Part shown: in pieces, positions 1 through 9,578 of the stretch | Numbering within the stretch: position 1 is the first letter of the stretch | Layout: the number at the start of each line of letters is the position of its first letter | NCBI RefSeq assembly: GCF_029167105.1 | Contig: NZ_JARFML010000006.1 | Span: 62,001-126,000, forward strand | Direction: 5' to 3' | Source of the DNA: Bradyrhizobium yuanmingense | GTDB lineage: Bacteria; Pseudomonadota; Alphaproteobacteria; Rhizobiales; Xanthobacteraceae | DNA length: 64,000 bases | Made by a program: the position numbers and the translations under genes | Notes under the pieces: model-generated | Seen by the model: only the letters and a program-made list of their open reading frames with translations | What the model was told of the DNA's origin: nothing | The model's database searches: none

Positions 1-1
1 C

Positions 2-3000
2 GGCCACGAACGCTGTTACACGCGTCTCGGAGAGGCCGCGACCGCCGAGCTGAAGGCGTTCGCGCGGCGCGAACGGATCACGCTGAACACCGTCGTCCAG
101 GGCGTGTGGGCGCTGCTGCTGCAACGCTATTCGGGCCAGAACACCGTGACGTTCGGCGTAACCGTGGCCGGTCGTCCGGCCGGTCTCGACGGATCACAGC
201 AGATGCTCGGGCTCTTCATCAATACGCTGCCCGTGATCGAAACGCTTCCGCCCGAAAGCCCGATCGGAGAATGGCTCCGCGCGCTGCAGGACCGCAATTC
301 GGCGATCCGGGACTACGAGCATACGCCGCTCTATGACATCCAGGGCTGGGCCGGCCGCGCCGGTCAGACCATGTTCGACAGCATCATCGTCTTCGAGAAC
401 TATCCGATCGAACGCAGCATGCACCGCGGCGCAGGCGCATTGCGGTTCAGCGGCCTCAAGAATGTCGACGTGACGAACTATCCGATGGACCTCTCGGTGC
501 TGGTCGAAGACACGCTCCAGGTCGAATACACCTATATGCCCAGCCATTTTACGGCGGCGCAGGCGGCGCAGATCAAGGCGCAGTTCGAGCACTTGCTGGC
601 GGCGTTGACGCGGGACGCCACGGTTCCGCTCGGCAGCATCGATCCCGTGACGGAGCTCGACGCCGTCCTTGCGGATCGTTGCAATCGGCACGCGACGTCG
701 AGCGCGCCGCTGCCGCTGGTGCATGAGACGATCAGCAGCCATGCGCGGCGTCATCCGGAGCGGACGGCGCTGACCATCGGCAGCTCGGTGCTCTCGTTCG
801 GAGACCTCGAGCGCAGGGCCAACCGCCTGGCCCACCACCTGATCGCCCGCGGGCTCAAACCCGAGCAGCGCGTGGGCGTGGTGGTCGAGCGAACCGCAGT
901 CACGATGATCGCGCTGCTGGCCGTGCTCAAAGCGGGCGGAGCCTACCTCCCACTCGATCCCGAGTTGCCGTCGGAACGCCGCGCATTCGTCATGCGCGAT
1001 GCCGCGATCGCGTTTCTATTGACCGGACGGCTCGAGATCGATGGCATCCCGGATGGTGTCCAGATAATCTCGCTGTCCACGTTCGACTTCGACGAGGGAG
1101 CCGACCATTCGCCGCAACGTGAACTGCATCCCGAAAACCTAGCCTACCTGATCTACACTTCGGGCTCGACCGGGACGCCAAAGGGCGTGGCTGTCGGCCA
1201 CGGTCCGCTGGCGATGCACTGTCACGTCACGGGCAGCCTCTACGAGATCGACGAAAGCTCCTGCGAGCTGCATTTCCTATCGCTGGCCTTCGACGGCGCC
1301 CATGAGCGCTGGCTCACAGTTCTGTCGCATGGTGCACGGCTGTTGATGCGTGACGCCGAATTGTGGACGCCGGAACAGACGGTCGAGAACCTGCACGCCC
1401 ATCGCGTCAGCCATATCGGATTGCCGCCGGCCTACCTCCAGCAGGTCGCCGATTGCGTCGCGCAGAGCGGCAATCCGCCGCCGGTCAAGCTCTACTCGTT
1501 CGGCGGCGAGGCGATGCCGAAGGCGGGCTTCGACAAGGTCAGGCGCGTTCTCAAGCCACGTATTCTGATCAATGGTTATGGTCCGACCGAAACCGTCGTC
1601 ACGCCGCTGGTCTGGAAGGTCGATGGCGCGTCCGAATGCGACACGCCCTACGCGCCGATCGGCCTGCCGGTCGGAGACCGTCGCGCCTACATTCTGGATG
1701 GCGCACTCGACATAATTCCCGCCGGTGTCGCCGGCGAGCTCTATCTCGGCGGCTTCGGCCTGGCGCGCGGCTATCACGGCAAGGCCGGCATGACCGCCGA
1801 GCGCTTCGTTCCTGACCCATTCTCGTCGACCCCGGGAGCGCGGCTGTATCGCACTGGCGATCTGGCGCGGTGGCGCGAGGACGGCACCGTCGAATATCTC
1901 GGCCGCAGCGATGACCAGGTCAAGGTCAACGGCTTCCGCATCGAGCTCGGGGAGATCCAGACCTCACTGCTTCGTCACGAGGCGATTGCGCAGGCGGCGG
2001 TGGTGGCAGTGCCGAGTGCAGCCGGAAATCAGCTCATTGCCTATGTCGCACCGAAGGCTGCAGAGGACGCCGCGCCTGATGCGGCCGAGACGCTGGTCGC
2101 GCGCTTGACCGGTTTCCTGAAGCTGATCCTGCCGGCCTATATGGTGCCGGCGCGGATCATGGTGCTGGAGCGGTTGCCGACATTGTCGAGCGGCAAGATC
2201 GACCGGCGTGCATTGCCGGCTCCCGATGCGTCGATGCGGAGCTTCGTCCCCCCGCGAACCCCGGCAGAGATTGCAATGGCGCGCCTATGGTCCGAGATCC
2301 TGGAGGTGCCGAAGGTCGGCGTCACCGACAATTTCTTCGAGCTTGGCGGTAATTCGATCCTGTGTCTCAAGGTCGTGGCGCGGGTCCGTCAGGACCAGAT
2401 ATTCGGGATTGAGATCAAGTTGCGCGATCTGCTTCAGAAGCCGACGATTCGCGCCTTGCTCGCCGGCAGCGCGATCGCGGCGTCCGCCGTCGCACCATCG
2501 GCGCTGCTGCCGCTGAATGCCGCGGTTCGCGGCGTGAACCCGGTCTTCGCTGTGCATGGCGGCTTCGGCACAGTGTTCGACTATGGGCCGCTGGCGCGCC
2601 GCCTCGAAGGGCACCGGCAGGTGATCGGGCTGCAATCGAGAATGCTGGTCGATCCCTCGTGGACCGACGCCTCCCTCGAAGCCATGGCCGTGGACTACGC
2701 GGCCGAGATCCGGCGGATGCAGCCGCGCGGTCCCTATAGCCTGGTCGGCTGGTCCTTGGGAGGACTGCTGGTCGGTCTCGTCGCGGCCGAGCTCGAACGC
2801 GGCGGTGAGCGCGTCGATCGTCTCGCGCTGGTCGACAGCTTCGTGCCGCGACAGCCGGACGGATCGAACCGGCAGGAGTCGATGGCACACTGGGCCGACG
2901 ATCTCGCAGGATTGCTGTCGGCGGTTCTTCCGAGCGCTGCGGCCTCTCGCATCAAGGCGCAGGTCGAGGCATGGAAACGTGCTGATCTGCCGGAGACACC

Positions 3001-3373
3001 GGGGCACATTCGCGACCTCGTTGCTTCTGTTTTGGAGCAGGGCAGGGGCGCGAGAGCGGACGACGCCTCGCTCGGTGCGGATGATTTGTCCGCTGCATTC
3101 GCAGTCGGACGGCATCTCAACAGGCTGGCGCAGAACACCGCGCTGCCGCGGGGCCTCGAAGCCACGCCGCTCTGCTGGTGGACGTCGACCCGTCTGGCGC
3201 AGCGTGATCGGTTGGAATTGCACTTGCCGAAGGCGGTCGATCGCGGCCTCATTGGCGACAACCATTTCACGATCCTGAGGGATGCCGGCCTGCTCGATGA
3301 GATCTGCGGTCTGCTCGTGCCGGCGGCGGCGTCGACGATCGCGCAGGATACGGTCCCGGAGCCGGCGGAGTAA
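2..3373 (+). CDS. Non-ribosomal peptide synthetase, terminal module (5' partial)
   Basis: The frame is open to the left edge, so the start lies outside the window. Visible order: C-terminal part of a condensation domain (to about nt 640); adenylation domain (about 700-2230) with A3 YTSGSTGTPKG, A5 GYGPTET, A7 YRTGDLARW and A10 SSGKIDRRALP; carrier domain with LGGNSI (phosphopantetheine Ser codon at 2354); and a thioesterase with GWSLGG near 2747 and GDNHF near the end. The thioesterase marks the last module and would release or cyclise the peptide. My hand alignment of the A-domain pocket reads D-G-E-G-Y-F-G-V-T, which I cannot assign to a substrate. The ornithine hydroxylase, acyltransferase and Fhu genes downstream imply a hydroxamate siderophore. 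Family call is certain; product is inferred. Confidence 0.95.
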   Translation, partial: GHERCYTRLGEAATAELKAFARRERITLNTVVQGVWALLLQRYSGQNTVTFGVTVAGRPAGLDGSQQMLGLFINTLPVIETLPPESPIGEWLRALQDRNSAIRDYEHTPLYDIQGWAGRAGQTMFDSIIVFENYPIERSMHRGAGALRFSGLKNVDVTNYPMDLSVLVEDTLQVEYTYMPSHFTAAQAAQIKAQFEHLLAALTRDATVPLGSIDPVTELDAVLADRCNRHATSSAPLPLVHETISSHARRHPERTALTIGSSVLSFGDLERRANRLAHHLIARGLKPEQRVGVVVERTAVTMIALLAVLKAGGAYLPLDPELPSERRAFVMRDAAIAFLLTGRLEIDGIPDGVQIISLSTFDFDEGADHSPQRELHPENLAYLIYTSGSTGTPKGVAVGHGPLAMHCHVTGSLYEIDESSCELHFLSLAFDGAHERWLTVLSHGARLLMRDAELWTPEQTVENLHAHRVSHIGLPPAYLQQVADCVAQSGNPPPVKLYSFGGEAMPKAGFDKVRRVLKPRILINGYGPTETVVTPLVWKVDGASECDTPYAPIGLPVGDRRAYILDGALDIIPAGVAGELYLGGFGLARGYHGKAGMTAERFVPDPFSSTPGARLYRTGDLARWREDGTVEYLGRSDDQVKVNGFRIELGEIQTSLLRHEAIAQAAVVAVPSAAGNQLIAYVAPKAAEDAAPDAAETLVARLTGFLKLILPAYMVPARIMVLERLPTLSSGKIDRRALPAPDASMRSFVPPRTPAEIAMARLWSEILEVPKVGVTDNFFELGGNSILCLKVVARVRQDQIFGIEIKLRDLLQKPTIRALLAGSAIAASAVAPSALLPLNAAVRGVNPVFAVHGGFGTVFDYGPLARRLEGHRQVIGLQSRMLVDPSWTDASLEAMAVDYAAEIRRMQPRGPYSLVGWSLGGLLVGLVAAELERGGERVDRLALVDSFVPRQPDGSNRQESMAHWADDLAGLLSAVLPSAAASRIKAQVEAWKRADLPETPGHIRDLVASVLEQGRGARADDASLGADDLSAAFAVGRHLNRLAQNTALPRGLEATPLCWWTSTRLAQRDRLELHLPKAVDRGLIGDNHFTILRDAGLLDEICGLLVPAAASTIAQDTVPEPAE

Positions 3374-3377
3374 GCCT

Positions 3378-4358
3378 TTGAGTCTTGATCCAGATATCGC
3401 GGCATTGCTCGAGATGGTGCAGGCCGGCACCGAAAGCGGCGCGCGCATTCCGTTTCCGCAATTGACTGCTGCGCAGGCGCGGACCGATTTCGATGCGTCC
3501 TCGCCGCTGCTCGACGTCGATCCGCCGGCGCTTGCCTACGAGCGGCGTTTGTCGCTGCCGGTGCGGGATGGCGCGACGATCGAGGCGCGGCTCTATGCGA
3601 GCGCGCAGCCGAGCGAACGCACTCCCATTCCTGTTCTTCTTTACTTGCACGGCGGCGGCTTCGTCGTCGGCAGCCTCGATTCGCATCAGCCATTGTGCCG
3701 CGGCCTCGCCAAGGACAGCGGTGCGGCCGTGCTCTCGGTCGGCTACAGGCTCGCACCGGAGCACAAGTTTCCGACCGCCTTCGAGGATGCCGTCGATGCG
3801 CTGGCCTGGATCGGCCGCGAGGGCCGTGCGATCGGGCTCGATCCGCGCCGGGTCGCCGTCGGCGGCGACAGCGCCGGCGGAACGCTTGCCGCCGCGCTCG
3901 CGATCGAAGCAAGGACAAACACGGGCCTTCCGCAGCCGGTGCTTCAGATTCTCGCTTATCCCGGTCTCAGCTCCCGACAGACCTCCGCATCCTACGAGCG
4001 CTACGGTACCGGCCATCTCCTGGAGCGCTCCACCGTCGATTGGTTCTTCCGGCAATATCTCCGCGACGAGTCGGATCGCGACGATTGGCGTTTTGCGCCG
4101 CTCGCAGCGGATGATTTGTCGGGCCTTGCTCCCGCATGCATCGTCCTCGCCGAGTTCGATCCCCTGGTGGACGAGGGGCGCGAATATGCAGCCCGCTTGG
4201 CGGCGGCCGGCGTTCCCGTTGATCTGCACGTTTATCCCGGCATGATCCATGAATTCCTGCGCATGGGGAATGTCGTGGCCGATGCTTTGCAGGCGAGGGC
4301 GACGATCGGGCGGGCGCTGGCCAAGGCCTTTCTCGCCGCTGGCGAAAAGGCGGCCTGA
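3378..4358 (+). CDS. HSL-family alpha/beta hydrolase (esterase)
   Basis: A 326-residue hydrolase of the hormone-sensitive-lipase family. It shows the oxyanion motif HGGG (91-94), nucleophile GDSAGG (Ser165), Asp in FDPLVDEG (about 261) and His in GMIHEF (about 291), a complete triad. I chose the TTG at 3378, four bases after the synthetase stop, because the protein then begins SLDPDIAALLEMVQAG, a normal N-terminus; longer starts overlap the synthetase. No signal peptide, so probably cytoplasmic. Its place between the synthetase and the Fhu genes suggests it hydrolyses an ester in the siderophore or its iron complex, but that role is inference. Confidence 0.85.
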   Translation: MSLDPDIAALLEMVQAGTESGARIPFPQLTAAQARTDFDASSPLLDVDPPALAYERRLSLPVRDGATIEARLYASAQPSERTPIPVLLYLHGGGFVVGSLDSHQPLCRGLAKDSGAAVLSVGYRLAPEHKFPTAFEDAVDALAWIGREGRAIGLDPRRVAVGGDSAGGTLAAALAIEARTNTGLPQPVLQILAYPGLSSRQTSASYERYGTGHLLERSTVDWFFRQYLRDESDRDDWRFAPLAADDLSGLAPACIVLAEFDPLVDEGREYAARLAAAGVPVDLHVYPGMIHEFLRMGNVVADALQARATIGRALAKAFLAAGEKAA

Positions 4359-4439
4359 TATGGCAATGCAGCGTGAACGAGAGTATGTCATGATCATCAT
4401 CTCTCGCGCTTCTGTGCGAGAGGCGCCTGAACGGATCCC

Positions 4440-5372
4440 ATGAGCACGTCTGTTGCAGACCATAGGCTGTCGCGCCGTGCGCTCCTCGGCGCGGGCGCGG
4501 CGATCGGAGGGGTGGCCATTGCGGGCCCATGGCCAATGGCATTTGCCCAAACCAGTGGACCGCAATCTGGGCTCCGAATTGCCGCGCTCGGCTGGGCCTG
4601 TGCCCAGACGATCCTGGCGCTCGGCGTCGTGCCGCTGGTGATTCCGGAGATCGAGCGCTATGGCCGGCTCGTCGTCGAGCCGCCTGTTCCGCCCAGCGTT
4701 CAGGAGGTCGGTCTGCGTTCGGAGCCGAATCTCGAACTGCTGCAGAGTTTCGCCCCCGACATCATCGTCATCGATCCCAGCATTGCGGCCGCCGTCCCCC
4801 GGCTCAAGCTGATCGCGCCGGTCGAAACCTTCACGATCTTCAGACCCGGCGGGCATCCTCTCGACACGGCGCGCCGTTCGACGCTGGAGCTTGCCAAACG
4901 CCTCGGGGTGCAGTCGGCGTGCGAAGCCTATTTCGCCCGTTTCGACGTCGCCATGGCCGGCTATCGCGAGCGGCTCCGGGGTCGCGGCGGCAAGCCGCTC
5001 TATCTCGTCAGCGAGATCGCGCGCAACCGCGCGCTCGTGTTCGGTCCGAACAGCCTCTACCAGGAGGTGCTCGATCAGTGTGGATTGAGGAATGCCTGGA
5101 CCGGACAGAGCGGCCCCTGGGGCCATACCAGTGTTGGGCTCGAAGTGCTCGCCGCGGTTCCGGACGCGCGGCTGGTGTTGATGACCTCGCGGGTGGCCGA
5201 TGTCGAAGCGTTACTGAAGGCAAGCCCTGTGCTTCAAACCCTGCCGTCTCTTCGCTCGCATCGGCTGACGGTCCTTGGCAATCAGTTCTTCTATGGCGGC
5301 GTGCCGGCGGCAGAACGTTTCGCCCGCCTTCTCGCCGAACGTCTGCCGCGGGAAAGCCATGAGCAAGGTTGA
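4440..5372 (+). CDS. Ferric-siderophore periplasmic binding protein, FhuD type
   Basis: 310 residues. The N-terminus carries a twin-arginine signal (SRRALLGAG, Arg12-Arg13) followed by a hydrophobic stretch and an AFAQ cleavage site, so it is exported folded. The rest matches cluster A-III iron-siderophore binding proteins (Peripla_BP_2), with LRIAALGWACAQTILALG at the start of the mature lobe and PDIIVID in the first lobe. Its stop overlaps the permease start at 5359. It should deliver the ferric hydroxamate to the FhuB/FhuC pair encoded next. An imperfect 9-bp stem with a TTCT loop lies upstream at 4401-4422. Confidence 0.88.
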   Translation: MSTSVADHRLSRRALLGAGAAIGGVAIAGPWPMAFAQTSGPQSGLRIAALGWACAQTILALGVVPLVIPEIERYGRLVVEPPVPPSVQEVGLRSEPNLELLQSFAPDIIVIDPSIAAAVPRLKLIAPVETFTIFRPGGHPLDTARRSTLELAKRLGVQSACEAYFARFDVAMAGYRERLRGRGGKPLYLVSEIARNRALVFGPNSLYQEVLDQCGLRNAWTGQSGPWGHTSVGLEVLAAVPDARLVLMTSRVADVEALLKASPVLQTLPSLRSHRLTVLGNQFFYGGVPAAERFARLLAERLPRESHEQG

Positions 5373-7365
5373 GGCACTGCCGGGCCGGTCCGGCTTGGAG
5401 ATGCATCCGGCGGTGCTGATCGGCTTGCTGCTGGCAGCCGCGGCCGCGCTGACCTGGCGCAACCTGTCCGGATATCTGCCCGTCGGCGCCTGGCTGCCGG
5501 TGTTGTGGCGGCCCGACGTCACCGATCCCCACCAGATGCTCGTGCACTACACCGTGTTTCCGCGCATCGCAGTGGCGCTGCTGGCCGGCGCCGCCCTCGG
5601 TCTTGCCGGCACGGTCTCTCAGCAGGTGTTGCGCAATCCGCTTGCGGAGCCGAGCACCATCGGCGTCCTGAACGGCGCCTATCTTGCGCTGGCCGTGACG
5701 ACGCTGTGGGCGCCGTCGCTGCTGGCCTTCGGCCGCGAGTGGATTGCGCTGTGCGGCGGGTTCGCTGCGTTCCTGTGCGTGTTCGGGCTGACCTGGAAGC
5801 GTGCGCTGTCGCCCGTCGTCCTGGTGCTCGCCGGATTGATCGTCAGCTACTACTGCGCGGTGACCACCCAGGCGCTGGTGCTGCTCAACCACGAATATCT
5901 GATCGGGCTGTTCATCTGGGGCGCCGGCTTCCTCAATCAGCAGGATTGGAGCAACGTCACGTTCCTGGCGCCGCGGCTGCTGATTTCGATCGTGCTGATC
6001 GCGGCGATGGTTCGTCCGCTGACCTTGCTCGGCTTCGACGACGAGACCGCGCGCAATCTGGGCCTCGGACTGACGAGGGCCCGGGTCTTCGCGCTCGTCA
6101 TCGCGATCGCGCTCAGTGCGTCAGTCGTCAGCGTGGTCGGCGTCATGGGATTTGTCGGTTTGTCCGCGCCGGCAATCGTCATGCTCTCGGGCGCGCGCCG
6201 CTTTCGCGACCGGCTGATCTGGGCGCCTCTTTGCGGCGCCCTGCTGCTGTGGCTGACGGATCAGCTCGTGCTTCTGATCCCGCCCGGCTATCGCGAAATG
6301 CCGGCCGGTGCGGTGACGGCCCTGATCGGCGCGCCAATGTTGCTCGTGCTGCTGCCGCGGCTGCGGGCCACCATGCCGATGGGAAACCTCACGCCATCCG
6401 CTCCGGCGCGGCTCGATCATCCCTGGCGCGTGATCCTGTTCGCGCTCGTCTTGCTGCTGCTTGCCGTCTGGATTGCACTCGCCCTCGGCGTCGGCTCCGA
6501 CGGCTGGCGCTGGAGCGGCCTGTCGGGCTTGCAGGAATTCTGGCCGTGGCGCTGGCCGCGCGTGGTGTCGGCGCTGGCAGCAGGCGCGACGCTGGCGGTC
6601 GCCGGCGTGCTGCTGCAGCGGATGACCGGAAACCCGATGGCCGCGCCGGAGGTCATGGGCATCAGCTATGGCGCGGCGATGGGCGTGATCGTTCTGCTCT
6701 ATCTCTTTCCCGCCCATACCCGGCTGGAGCAGATAGCAGCGGCCGGGATCGGCGCCTTCATCGTGCTGGCGCTGGTGCTGCTGTTCAGCCGGCGGTCCGA
6801 GTTCAGTCCGGAGCGCGTGCTGCTGGCAGGCGTCGCCATGAGCGCGGCATTCGGTGCGATCATTGCCATGGCGCTGGCGACCGGCGATCCCCGCATCGGC
6901 ACGCTGCTGTCGCTGCTGACGGGCTCGCTCTACCAGATCGGTCCGGCCGAGGCCGCAATCCTCGCCGCCGCGGCGCTCGTTCTGCTGATCATGGTGCCCA
7001 TGCTGTCGCGCTGGCTCGATATCCTGCCGCTGGGACCTGCGACCTCGCGATCGATCGGCATCTCGCTGACGCGGAGCCGCGTCATCATCATGCTGCTGAC
7101 CGCGTTGCTGACGGCGACGGCCACGCTGATGGTTGGTCTTCTGAGCCTGGTCGGCTTCATCGCGCCGCATATGGCACGGATGATGGGGGCGCAGCGCGCG
7201 CTGCATCAGGCGGCGCTGGCCGCGTTGATCGGGGCGATCCTGATGGTCACGGCGGATTGGGCTGGACGCATGGTGATCTTCCCGTTCCAGATGCCCGCCG
7301 GGATCTTCGCCATGATGCTTGCCGGACCTTATCTCATCTGGCTGCTGCGACCGCAGCGCGGTTGA
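5359..7365 (+). CDS. fhuB: Ferric-hydroxamate permease, fused FhuB type
   Basis: 668 residues, about the length of FhuB, which is two FecCD-type permease halves in one chain. The first half has RNPLAEPSTIGVLNGA near the start and GFVGLSAPAIVMLSGARRFRD near its end. The second half repeats the pattern with GNPMAAPEVMGISYGAAMG and GFIAPHMARMMGAQRA. Many hydrophobic segments run through both halves. The start at 5359 overlaps the binding-protein gene by 14 bases; an upstream in-frame ATG at 5275 would lie deep inside that gene. Forms the inner-membrane channel for siderophore import. Confidence 0.9.
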   Translation: MSKVEALPGRSGLEMHPAVLIGLLLAAAAALTWRNLSGYLPVGAWLPVLWRPDVTDPHQMLVHYTVFPRIAVALLAGAALGLAGTVSQQVLRNPLAEPSTIGVLNGAYLALAVTTLWAPSLLAFGREWIALCGGFAAFLCVFGLTWKRALSPVVLVLAGLIVSYYCAVTTQALVLLNHEYLIGLFIWGAGFLNQQDWSNVTFLAPRLLISIVLIAAMVRPLTLLGFDDETARNLGLGLTRARVFALVIAIALSASVVSVVGVMGFVGLSAPAIVMLSGARRFRDRLIWAPLCGALLLWLTDQLVLLIPPGYREMPAGAVTALIGAPMLLVLLPRLRATMPMGNLTPSAPARLDHPWRVILFALVLLLLAVWIALALGVGSDGWRWSGLSGLQEFWPWRWPRVVSALAAGATLAVAGVLLQRMTGNPMAAPEVMGISYGAAMGVIVLLYLFPAHTRLEQIAAAGIGAFIVLALVLLFSRRSEFSPERVLLAGVAMSAAFGAIIAMALATGDPRIGTLLSLLTGSLYQIGPAEAAILAAAALVLLIMVPMLSRWLDILPLGPATSRSIGISLTRSRVIIMLLTALLTATATLMVGLLSLVGFIAPHMARMMGAQRALHQAALAALIGAILMVTADWAGRMVIFPFQMPAGIFAMMLAGPYLIWLLRPQRG

Positions 7366-7371
7366 CGGCGC

Positions 7372-8226
7372 TCACCGCGCGAAGCTGATGAGATGGCCAT
7401 GGTCCGGCGACGGCATCACGCCCATGGGGATGCCGTAGATGGTTTCGAGCTCGGCCGGCGTCATGATCTTGTCCGGTGTGCCGCGCGCGATCAGCTTCCC
7501 GGAATGCAGAGCGATGATCTCGTCGCAGAAGCGGGCGGCCATGTTGACGTCGTGGAGCACCACGACCACGCCGAGATTGCGCTCGCGGGCGAGCTGCCTG
7601 ACCAGCGACAGCACTTCGATCTGATGAGCGATGTCGAGCGCCGAGGTCGGCTCGTCAAGCAGCAGGCACTCGGCGTCCTGCGCAACCAGCATGGCGATCC
7701 ACACCCGCTGGCGCTCGCCGCCGGACAACGTATCGACTAGGCGATCCGCAAAGGGTTCGATATGGGTCAACGCCATGGCGTTTGCGACCTTCTCGCGGTC
7801 GATGTCACCGAACCGTCCGAGTGCGCCGTGCCAGGGGTAGCGGCCGAGTGCGACCAGCTCCTTGACCAGCATGCCGGCGGCGGGCGGCGTCTGCTGCGGC
7901 AGGTAGGCGACCTTGCGGGCATAGTCCCGATCGCTCCAGGCGCGCAGTGCGCGGCCTTCGAAACGAATCGTTCCCGACGAGCTTGGCTGCTGGCGCGACA
8001 ATAATTTCAGCAAGGTCGATTTGCCGGAGCCATTATGGCCGATCAGCCCGACGACGCTGCGTGCGGGAAGGGATAGCGTCAGCGGTTCGAGCAGCGCGCG
8101 CCCGGCCACCGCGAAGCCGACCTGGTCGAGCTGGAACAAGGGGGCGGGCGCTTCCAGCGAGGCCTGCGTGACGTCGGTTGGCAAGGCGAGCGTCCTTTCG
8201 CTCGTCTGCGCGTGTTGGATCGTCAT
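7372..8226 (-). CDS. fhuC: Ferric-hydroxamate ABC transporter ATPase, FhuC type
   Basis: 284 residues with Walker A GHNGSGKST (63-71), signature LSGGERQR, and Walker B CLLLDEPTSALD, followed by an H-loop VVVLHDVNM. It is convergent with the permease gene, six bases apart. The start is set at 8226 because it forms an ATGA overlap with the stop of the siderophore-interacting protein upstream, giving a two-gene minus-strand operon. Powers the FhuB permease. Having the ATPase on the strand opposite the permease means the importer is made from two transcripts. Confidence 0.92.
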   Translation of the reverse strand: MTIQHAQTSERTLALPTDVTQASLEAPAPLFQLDQVGFAVAGRALLEPLTLSLPARSVVGLIGHNGSGKSTLLKLLSRQQPSSSGTIRFEGRALRAWSDRDYARKVAYLPQQTPPAAGMLVKELVALGRYPWHGALGRFGDIDREKVANAMALTHIEPFADRLVDTLSGGERQRVWIAMLVAQDAECLLLDEPTSALDIAHQIEVLSLVRQLARERNLGVVVVLHDVNMAARFCDEIIALHSGKLIARGTPDKIMTPAELETIYGIPMGVMPSPDHGHLISFAR

Positions 8227-9290
8227 GGTTGGCGCAGGCTCCAATAGGCGACGGCCAGAAGTTGGTCGCGGGAAAGCTCTCGCTCATCGCGCAGATGGTT
8301 GCGCAGGGCCTTCAACGCCTGCGCCTCACACGCGATCCAGGCGAAGACGTCCTGATGGTGCGGCCATCGCACCGCCTTGACAGCGTCGACCAGGAGCTGC
8401 GTCGTCCCGGCCGGACGGCCCTCGCGATGCAACCAGCGGATCGCTACCCCGGCCGGCGCGACCAGCGGAACTTCCTCGCGCCGGTCTGCGACCTCGATAA
8501 AGGCCTCACCCGCCGCTGTCGCGGGCAGCATCTCCAAGATTCGCGCGATGGCGGGCAGGGCGGTTTCGTCGCCCGCCAGCAGCATCCAGCGCGCCGGACG
8601 AATGCCCCGGCCGAGCGGGCCGGCCATGCCGCAGATGGCGCCGGCCGTCGCGTTCACGGCGAACGCCGAGCCCGGCCCGGCATGATCATGGACCACGAAG
8701 TCGATGTCGATCTCGCGGCTCTGCAAGTCGATGCGGCGGATCGTGTAATAGCGGGTGACGGGCCTGCGGTCCGGCTCCGGCCACAGGATACGTCCGTCGG
8801 GCGCGGGCCACGGCCATTCGGGCTTGGCGAGGCCCTCGGGCGGGAAGTACAGCCGCACGTGCAGGTCGTCGTCATTCACGAAACGGGCGATATCGTCGCC
8901 CGTGAAGGTCAGCCGCCGCATGTGCGGCGTCAGGGCGCTCGCGGACTTCAGCCGCACTTCACGGAAATTGGCCAGCGTGCCGCCGCTGGATTCGTGACCG
9001 GACCAAATGATGGTCGGGGCAATGTCGCCCGCGAACTCGATCACATGCGAGGCGACGACCGAGCGCAGCATTTCCAGATTACCCTTGTCGTTGGCCTCGA
9101 CGCGGATCTTGAGCGCTTCGGCCTCGACGGCGAGGGAACTGGTGCCGAACGGCAGTTTTGCCACCATGAGACCGTCCCGGTCCTCGAAGGCAATGTCATG
9201 CTCGGCCAGATGATCGATCATCCGCGCGGCGAGGCCGGCGGCGTCGGGAAGCGCGATGCGGGTTTCGGAGATCAGCAAGTCCAAAGTCAT
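8223..9290 (-). CDS. Siderophore-interacting flavoreductase with N-terminal DUF2218 domain
   Basis: 355 residues. Residues 1-90 match DUF2218 (ISETRIALPDAAGLAARMI ... FGTSSLAVEAE). The remainder is a ViuB-type siderophore-interacting protein, with the FAD-binding beta-barrel (LTPHMRRLTFTGDDI, LHVRLYFP) and the C-terminal SIP domain (WMLLAGDETALPAIARILE). Such proteins reduce ferric siderophores in the cytoplasm to release iron. I chose the ATG at 9290, preceded by GGTGGAGA; an upstream start adds a residue run that does not resemble the family. Translationally coupled to the FhuC ATPase. Confidence 0.9.
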   Translation of the reverse strand: MTLDLLISETRIALPDAAGLAARMIDHLAEHDIAFEDRDGLMVAKLPFGTSSLAVEAEALKIRVEANDKGNLEMLRSVVASHVIEFAGDIAPTIIWSGHESSGGTLANFREVRLKSASALTPHMRRLTFTGDDIARFVNDDDLHVRLYFPPEGLAKPEWPWPAPDGRILWPEPDRRPVTRYYTIRRIDLQSREIDIDFVVHDHAGPGSAFAVNATAGAICGMAGPLGRGIRPARWMLLAGDETALPAIARILEMLPATAAGEAFIEVADRREEVPLVAPAGVAIRWLHREGRPAGTTQLLVDAVKAVRWPHHQDVFAWIACEAQALKALRNHLRDERELSRDQLLAVAYWSLRQP

Positions 9291-9578
9291 TCTCCACCGG
9301 CCCTGTCCGATGCCAGCCTGCAAGCGCTTCGATGTCCGGATGTCGCGGCCTGGCACGGCTCTGGATCATAAATCCTGCTCGCTCGCCGGCTGCGATGCAA
9401 AAGCGATACTACCCGCATCATATTAAAGGCATTGCCGATCCCAAATTAGAATCCATCGAAAGAGCAGCGAAAATAAGCGCTGGAGTTGCGGGGCCGCCAT
9501 CATGTATTCGCATCACTTCGGCACGGCTTGTCCGGCCATATAGGTTGGCTTCAGGTCTCCTCCAGCGCGGCTCTCATC
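9291..9578. promoter_or_regulatory. Divergent promoter region of the siderophore genes
   Basis: A 288-base gap between the siderophore-interacting protein (minus) and the exporter (plus). It is clearly more AT-rich than its neighbours, notably around 9400-9480. A loose TTAGAA half site followed by TCGAAA occurs at 9446-9460, which only weakly resembles the rhizobial iron control element bound by Irr. No clean Fur, RirA or Irr palindrome was found, so only the promoter role is proposed. Confidence 0.4.

Noticed and set aside
3267..5126. Long minus-strand open frame of 619 codons opposite the esterase and FhuD-type genes
   Set aside because: It lies antisense to two well-recognised genes, has no family pattern, and its length follows from high GC. 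The same applies to other long antisense frames, such as 35867-37684 and 46631-48658.
9443..9460. Possible iron control element (Irr-type) before the exporter
   Set aside because: Only one half site (TTAGAA) fits; the second half differs at several positions.
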